Source: Zoogloeaceae bacterium
GTDB taxonomy: Bacteria > Pseudomonadota > Gammaproteobacteria > Burkholderiales > Rhodocyclaceae
Length of the DNA stretch: 39,899 bases
Direction: 5' to 3'
NCBI GenBank assembly: GCA_031273565.1
Contig: JAISRR010000157.1
Span: 1-39,899, forward strand
Shown: piece by piece, positions 35,735 to 39,899 of the stretch
How positions within the stretch are numbered: the stretch's first letter is position 1
Layout: each line of letters opens with the position of its first letter
Notes under the pieces: model-generated
Told to the model about the DNA's origin: nothing
The model's database searches: none
What the model saw: the letters and a program-made list of their open reading frames with translations, nothing else
Position numbers and translations under genes: made by a program

Positions 35735-37138
35735 TTACAGGTTGTACGCCTTTTCGCTGTGTTCGGACTGGTCGAGACCGATCGATTCGGTTTCCGCGTC
35801 GACGCGTAGCCCGATGGTCTTATCGATCAGTTGCAGGATGATCCAGCTGATCACGAAACAATAGACGATGGTAAAGCCCACGCCCTTGAACTGGGCGATG
35901 AGTTGCGTGGCAATCTCTACATCTTCTGTGCCGCCCAGCGCGGGCACGCAGAAGACGCCGGTCAGGATGGCGCCGACCATGCCGCCCACGCCATGCAATC
36001 CAAAGACATCCAGCGTGTCGTCGTAACCGAATTTACGCTTCACGACCGAGACGAAGAAGAAACAGACCGCGCCCGAAACCAGGCCGATGATGATTGCGCC
36101 GATGGGGCCAACGAAGGCGCAGCCGGGCGTAATGCCGACCAGCCCCGCGAGCGCGCCGGAGGCCAGACCCAGGGCGCTGGGGCGACCGTTTTTGATCCAT
36201 TCCACAATCATCCAGCCAAGTATGCCGGTGCAGGCCCCGATCTGGGTATTCAGCATCGCCATGCCCGTCGTGCCATTGACCGCGACCGCCGAACCGACGT
36301 TAAAGCCGAACCAGCCCAGCCAGACGAAACCCGCGCCGACCAGACAGATGGTCAGGTTATGCGGCGGCATCGGCTGTTGCAGGTAGCCCTTGCGCTTGCC
36401 GATGACGAGACAGGCGGCAAGCGCGGCAATGCCGGAATTGATGTGCACCGCCGTGCCGCCCGCAAAGTCGAGCACACCCCAGTTGGCCATCAGCGAGCCG
36501 TCGCCGCCCCAGACCATGTGTGAAACCGGGGCATAGACAAAGGTGAACCAGAGCGCCAGATACAGCAGAGCGCTGACGAATTTCATCCGTTCGGCAAACC
36601 CGCCCGCGACAATTGCGGGCGTGATGATGGCGAACGACAGCAGGAAGGTAATCAACACTGATTCCGGCATCCCCCCAATAATGCTGTCCGGGGTCAGATG
36701 ATGGAGAAACAATGCGCCCGTGCCGCCAATGAAACTGTGCAGGTTGAAAACGCCTTTCTCCATACCGGTGGTATCCGTCGCAATGCTGTAGCCGAACACC
36801 ACCCAGAGCACGGTGATGACGCCCGCCGTGGCGAAAAACTGCGAAAACACGGAAAGCACGTTTTTGGCGTTGACCATCCCCGCGTAAAACATGGCAAGTC
36901 CGGGGATGCACATCATGATGACCAGCGCGGCGGCGGTCATCATCCAGGCCGTCGTGCCCGTATCCAGCACTTCGGCGGCGGCCCCGGCGGGAGGGGCGAC
37001 CGTGGCAGGCGCGGCGCTATCGGCGGCAACGACAACCGCAGCGCCGGTCGCCTCGCCTGTACTGACTTCATCGGCCAGCGCGACACCGCCAACACATATG
37101 CCCCAACACAGGGCGATTACGGTGAACAGTTTTTTCAT
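35735..37138 (-). CDS. amtB: Ammonium transporter AmtB
   Basis: The 467-residue protein has a signal peptide (cleaved near ALA-DEV, about residue 22) and an Ala/Pro-rich linker. Eleven membrane helices follow from about residue 62. The twin-His pore residues are in GGTAVHINSG and VFGLHGVGG, and the family blocks WVVFGYS and AGGFAERMKF are present. It conducts ammonium and is closed by binding of the PII protein encoded 15 bases upstream. The pair is expressed under nitrogen limitation. Confidence 0.97.
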   Translation of the reverse strand: MKKLFTVIALCWGICVGGVALADEVSTGEATGAAVVVAADSAAPATVAPPAGAAAEVLDTGTTAWMMTAAALVIMMCIPGLAMFYAGMVNAKNVLSVFSQFFATAGVITVLWVVFGYSIATDTTGMEKGVFNLHSFIGGTGALFLHHLTPDSIIGGMPESVLITFLLSFAIITPAIVAGGFAERMKFVSALLYLALWFTFVYAPVSHMVWGGDGSLMANWGVLDFAGGTAVHINSGIAALAACLVIGKRKGYLQQPMPPHNLTICLVGAGFVWLGWFGFNVGSAVAVNGTTGMAMLNTQIGACTGILGWMIVEWIKNGRPSALGLASGALAGLVGITPGCAFVGPIGAIIIGLVSGAVCFFFVSVVKRKFGYDDTLDVFGLHGVGGMVGAILTGVFCVPALGGTEDVEIATQLIAQFKGVGFTIVYCFVISWIILQLIDKTIGLRVDAETESIGLDQSEHSEKAYNL

Positions 37139-37153
37139 GACTGATCTTCCTTC

Positions 37154-37516
<363 letters not shown>

Positions 37517-37560
37517 TCATGAATTACAAGAAAGAAACTTTTTTGCTTACAGCGAAACCA

Positions 37561-37576
37561 AGCAATACTCGTTCCA
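37561..37576 (-). promoter_or_regulatory. Sigma-54 promoter of glnK-amtB
   Basis: On the minus strand TGGAACGAGTATTGCT matches the sigma-54 consensus TGGCACG-N4-TTGCW at nearly every position, with GG and GC exactly 10 bases apart. The start site would fall near 37550, about 58 bases before the glnK ATG. An imperfect dyad (GCACC at 37642-37646 and TGCA at 37661-37664) upstream might be an NtrC site, but its spacing is not canonical. Confidence 0.8.
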
Positions 37577-37618
37577 GATTGCTTTAATTATTGAATATCA
37601 AGGAGATGGTGATTACCG

Positions 37619-37634
37619 TCCGGGAATTCCCGGA
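37619..37634. promoter_or_regulatory. Perfect 16-bp palindrome upstream of glnK
   Basis: TCCGGGAATTCCCGGA is perfectly self-complementary and lies about 45 bases upstream of the sigma-54 -24 element, in the gap between glnK and the convergently placed end of the ketosynthase gene. It is a candidate binding site for a dimeric regulator. It does not match the NtrC consensus. Confidence 0.4.
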
Positions 37635-37714
37635 TCAAGACGCACCACTTGAGGGCGTGATGCACGACAGAGGGGAACAGGGATGCCGGCGTTCAGCCGG
37701 TCACCCCTGCAAAA

Positions 37715-38971
37715 TCATGACGACAGGCGGCGGAAAATCAGTGAAGTATTGATGCCGCCGAAGGCGAAATTATTGCTCATGACATATTCGCATTCGAGGT
37801 TAAGGCCATCGCCCGTGATGTAGGCCAGTTCTCCGCAGCGCGGGTCGATGTTGTCGAGGTTCAGGGTGGGCGCGAACCAGTTGGCGCGCATCATGCCGAT
37901 CGAGAACCAGGCTTCCAGCGCGCCTGCCGCGCCGAGGGTGTGTCCCATGTAGCTTTTCAGCGAGCTGATGGGCATGTCGGGGCCGAATACTTCGCTGGTC
38001 GCCCTGCTTTCGGCGATGTCGCCCAGTTCAGTAGCGGTGCCGTGACCATTGACGTAGGCAATGGCTGCGGGCGGAAGATTCGCGTCGGCCAGCGCCAGAC
38101 GCATGGCGATTGCCATCGTGTCGGCGCAGGGTTGCGTGACGTGCGTGCCGTCGCAATTGGTGCCAAAGCCGACGACTTCGGCATATATTTTCGCCCCGCG
38201 CGCGCGGGCGTGTTCGTATGCTTCGAGAATCAAGGCGCCCGCGCCTTCGCCGGTCACGAGGCCGTCACGGTCGCGGTCGTATGGGCGCGGCGTCAGGTGT
38301 GGCGTATCGTTTTTCGTGCTGGTGGCAAAGAGCGTATCGAACACCGCCGCACCCGCTTCCGACAGTTCATCCGCGCCACCCGCGACCATCACATCGGCAT
38401 GGCCGTGCAGGATGGTTTCATAGGCGTACCCAATTCCCAGACTTCCCGAAGCGCAGGCGCAGGAGGTGGTGTGCACCCTGCCGGTCAGACCGAAAAATAT
38501 GGCGATGTTGGCCGGGGTCGTGTGCGACATCATGCGGATATAGCTGCTGGCGTTGAGTCCTTCCACCACATGCGAGTCGATCAGGCGGGCGAAATCGGCG
38601 GTCGCTTGCAGGGAACCCGCCGAAGAGCCGTAGGCCACACCTGCCCGCCCGGAGGTCAGCAGCGTTTTGTTGTCCAGCAGACCGGCGTCGGCAAGGGCCA
38701 GTTCCGTGGCGCGACAGGCCAGAAGCGCCACCCGGCCCATGCTGCGCATCGTCTTGCGGTTATAGCGTTCGGGCGGCAGGGAAAATTCCACCGCAGGCGC
38801 GCCCAGACATGAATTCAGCCCCTTGATGTCCCGCCAGCTTTCCATGACGCGCACCGCGTTTTTGCCCGCACGCAGGCTGATCTCGATTTCGTCCCAACTC
38901 GAACCCAGAGGGCTGATGCCGCCCATGCCGGTAACAACGATTCTTCGTGGGGAGGTGGATGTTTTCGCCAT
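37715..38971 (-). CDS. FabF-type 3-oxoacyl-ACP synthase, aryl-polyene type
   Basis: Start taken at ATG 38971 (CAGGTG 6 bases upstream); a GTG at 38980 and an ATG at 38977 are alternatives. The product of about 418 residues has a complete ketosynthase fold with the Cys-His-His triad: TTSCACASGS, VNGHGTATELGD and SYMGHTLGAAG. It condenses malonyl-ACP with an acyl-ACP. The sequence style (KSYMGHTLGAAGALE, NNFAFGGINTSL) and the FabG-type neighbour upstream recall the last two genes (apeQ, apeR) of aryl-polyene clusters. Housekeeping fabF is less likely, because acpP, fabD and fabH are not adjacent. A short hairpin follows the stop (37678-37710), without a T-run. Confidence 0.85.
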   Translation of the reverse strand: MAKTSTSPRRIVVTGMGGISPLGSSWDEIEISLRAGKNAVRVMESWRDIKGLNSCLGAPAVEFSLPPERYNRKTMRSMGRVALLACRATELALADAGLLDNKTLLTSGRAGVAYGSSAGSLQATADFARLIDSHVVEGLNASSYIRMMSHTTPANIAIFFGLTGRVHTTSCACASGSLGIGYAYETILHGHADVMVAGGADELSEAGAAVFDTLFATSTKNDTPHLTPRPYDRDRDGLVTGEGAGALILEAYEHARARGAKIYAEVVGFGTNCDGTHVTQPCADTMAIAMRLALADANLPPAAIAYVNGHGTATELGDIAESRATSEVFGPDMPISSLKSYMGHTLGAAGALEAWFSIGMMRANWFAPTLNLDNIDPRCGELAYITGDGLNLECEYVMSNNFAFGGINTSLIFRRLSS

Positions 38972-39071
38972 ATTCATCACCTGCTTCCCGGAGAAATTTC
39001 TTCACCGGCGCGGCGCACCGGATTGGGATTGAAGCTCCCAGGGATTTCCCCTCTCCCACAAGGGGAGAGGA

Positions 39072-39137
39072 AGGTAGGGCGCGCGCTCCGGGCGCGCCGT
39101 CCAACACTGCGGCGCGTTCTTCGATGTTGCCCTACCT
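39072..39137. repeat. Dispersed hairpin element (AGGTAGGG...CCCTACCT), copy between fabG and fabF genes
   Basis: The 66-base segment begins AGGTAGGGC, forms a hairpin GGCGCGCGC-TCC-GGGCGCGCC (39078-39098, one mismatch), has a short spacer (GTCCAACACTGC), a degenerate second hairpin, and ends GCCCTACCT. This is the same plan and length as the copy at 24469-24534. It is flanked by another hairpin (CCTCTCCC-ACAA-GGGAGAGG type, about 39050-39070), by a GGCGCCCCGAAAGGGCGG repeat, and by CCTCTGTCTTCTGT text at about 39213-39226. These fill the 250-base gap between the two fatty-acid genes. Confidence 0.8.
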
Positions 39138-39230
39138 TAAAAGCCGCCCGCTCCGAGGAAGGCGCCCCGAAAGGGCGGAAGGAGCGCCCCATAATGACTG
39201 TCCCCAGTCCTCTGTCTTCTGTCCCCTGAA

Positions 39231-39899
39231 TCACAGCATGCCTCCATTGACGGCAATGACCTGGCGCGTGATGTAGGCGGCTGCGTCGGAGAGCAGAAAA
39301 CTTACGGCAGCGGCGACTTCTTCCGGTTTGCCAGCGCGTTGGGCGGGAATCATGGGCAGTATCCGCGCCATGAGTTCCGCGTCGACCATCGCGGTTTCGA
39401 TCAGGCCGGGGGCGACGCAATTGACCGTGATGCGCCGTTTGGCGAGTTCCAGCGCCAATGCTTTGGTCGCGCCGATGATGCCCGCTTTGGCGGCGCTGTA
39501 ATTGACCTGCCCGCGATTGCCCGCCTGCCCGGAAAGCGAGGAGAGCGTCACGATGCGCCCCGGTCGCCGCGCCTGCACCATCGGCATGACGAGCGGGCGC
39601 AAGACGTTGTAGAAACCGTCCAGATTGACGGTAAGCACGCTGTCCCATTCTTCATCCGTCATGGCGGGAAAAGCGTTGTCGGCGGTGATTCCGGCGTTGC
39701 ACACCACGCCGTAGTAGACGCCATGCGCCTCAATGTCGGCCAGCAGCGCCTCGCGCGTCGCGTCGCGGTGGGCGACATCAAATTGCAGGACGCGGGGACG
39801 CCCGCCGGTTCCGGTCAATGCGTCGGCCAATGTTTCGGCGCGTTCGCGCTGGCTGCGGCAATGCAGCACCGGCAGAAAACCATCGGCAGCCACGCGCCG
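39231..39899 (-). CDS. FabG-type 3-oxoacyl-ACP reductase (5' end outside window)
   Basis: This is a partial gene: the frame is open to the window edge and the N-terminal TGxxxGIG nucleotide motif is missing, so the start lies beyond base 39899. The visible 222 residues show VVCNAGITADN, the catalytic Ser in TLSSLSGQAGN and Tyr/Lys in VNYSAAKAG, then VNCVAPGLIETAM. It ends with the family tail QVIAVNGGML. This short-chain dehydrogenase reduces 3-oxoacyl-ACP with NADPH. Its place before a FabF-type ketosynthase suggests an aryl-polyene-type cluster continuing to the right. Confidence 0.92.
   Translation of the reverse strand, partial: RRVAADGFLPVLHCRSQRERAETLADALTGTGGRPRVLQFDVAHRDATREALLADIEAHGVYYGVVCNAGITADNAFPAMTDEEWDSVLTVNLDGFYNVLRPLVMPMVQARRPGRIVTLSSLSGQAGNRGQVNYSAAKAGIIGATKALALELAKRRITVNCVAPGLIETAMVDAELMARILPMIPAQRAGKPEEVAAAVSFLLSDAAAYITRQVIAVNGGML

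Noticed and set aside
37678-37710. Hairpin after the ketosynthase gene as a terminator
   Set aside because: Stem has a bulge and no T-run follows on the minus strand.

Overview
The window is about 39.9 kb of moderately GC-rich, densely packed chromosomal DNA from a Gram-negative proteobacterium. Gene content and order suggest a betaproteobacterium, perhaps near Rhodocyclales. The supporting groups are glyA-nrdR-ribD, nadK-recN, rseC-mucD and argS-SPOR-dsbA. The lipopolysaccharide (LPS) core block resembles waaG-waaP-wapP-wapQ-PA5006 of Pseudomonas. This placement is inference from recalled gene orders, not from a search. No rRNA, tRNA, CRISPR array, prophage or intact transposon was recognised.

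Left part (1-14.4 kb). The window opens inside a 15-bp tandem array. A cysteine-rich Sel1-repeat lipoprotein gene follows, broken by an in-frame amber codon, and then an unknown coiled-coil protein. A minus-strand operon frdC-frdA-frdB encodes a Wolinella-type menaquinol:fumarate reductase, followed by a possible 44-aa membrane peptide. Next come glyA-nrdR-ribD (one-carbon, ribonucleotide reductase control, riboflavin), a hotdog-fold protein, and an iron-uptake operon (P19, cupredoxin-like protein, FTR1 permease, polyferredoxin) behind a strong promoter overlapped by two Fur-like boxes.

Middle (14.4-24.7 kb). This holds nadK-recN, an SprA-like putative metalloprotease, an rseC-mucD-glutaredoxin envelope-stress group (no rpoE/rseA in view), recQ, and an intact paralogue-like Sel1 lipoprotein. 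The two gene-poor gaps (14237-14827 and 24061-24663) hold copies of a dispersed hairpin element bounded by AGGTAGGG/CCCTACCT. They also hold a large near-perfect inverted repeat and the C-terminal relic of an IS110-type transposase.

Right part (24.7-39.9 kb). A long minus-strand run goes from argS through a SPOR protein and DsbA into waaG and four LPS-core kinase-like genes. Then come a three-gene membrane operon (DUF2157, DUF4401, GDYXXLXY) and glnK-amtB, with a sigma-54 promoter and a strong terminator. Last is the end of what looks like an aryl-polyene-type fatty-acid cluster: a FabG-type reductase cut by the window edge and a FabF-type ketosynthase, with another copy of the dispersed element between them.

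Most of the window is ordinary core metabolism and envelope biogenesis. The unusual material is the repeat family, the amber-interrupted Sel1 gene, the WapQ-like protein with its catalytic Asp position changed, the CNHC DsbA with a twin-arginine-like signal, and the epsilonproteobacterial-type fumarate reductase.
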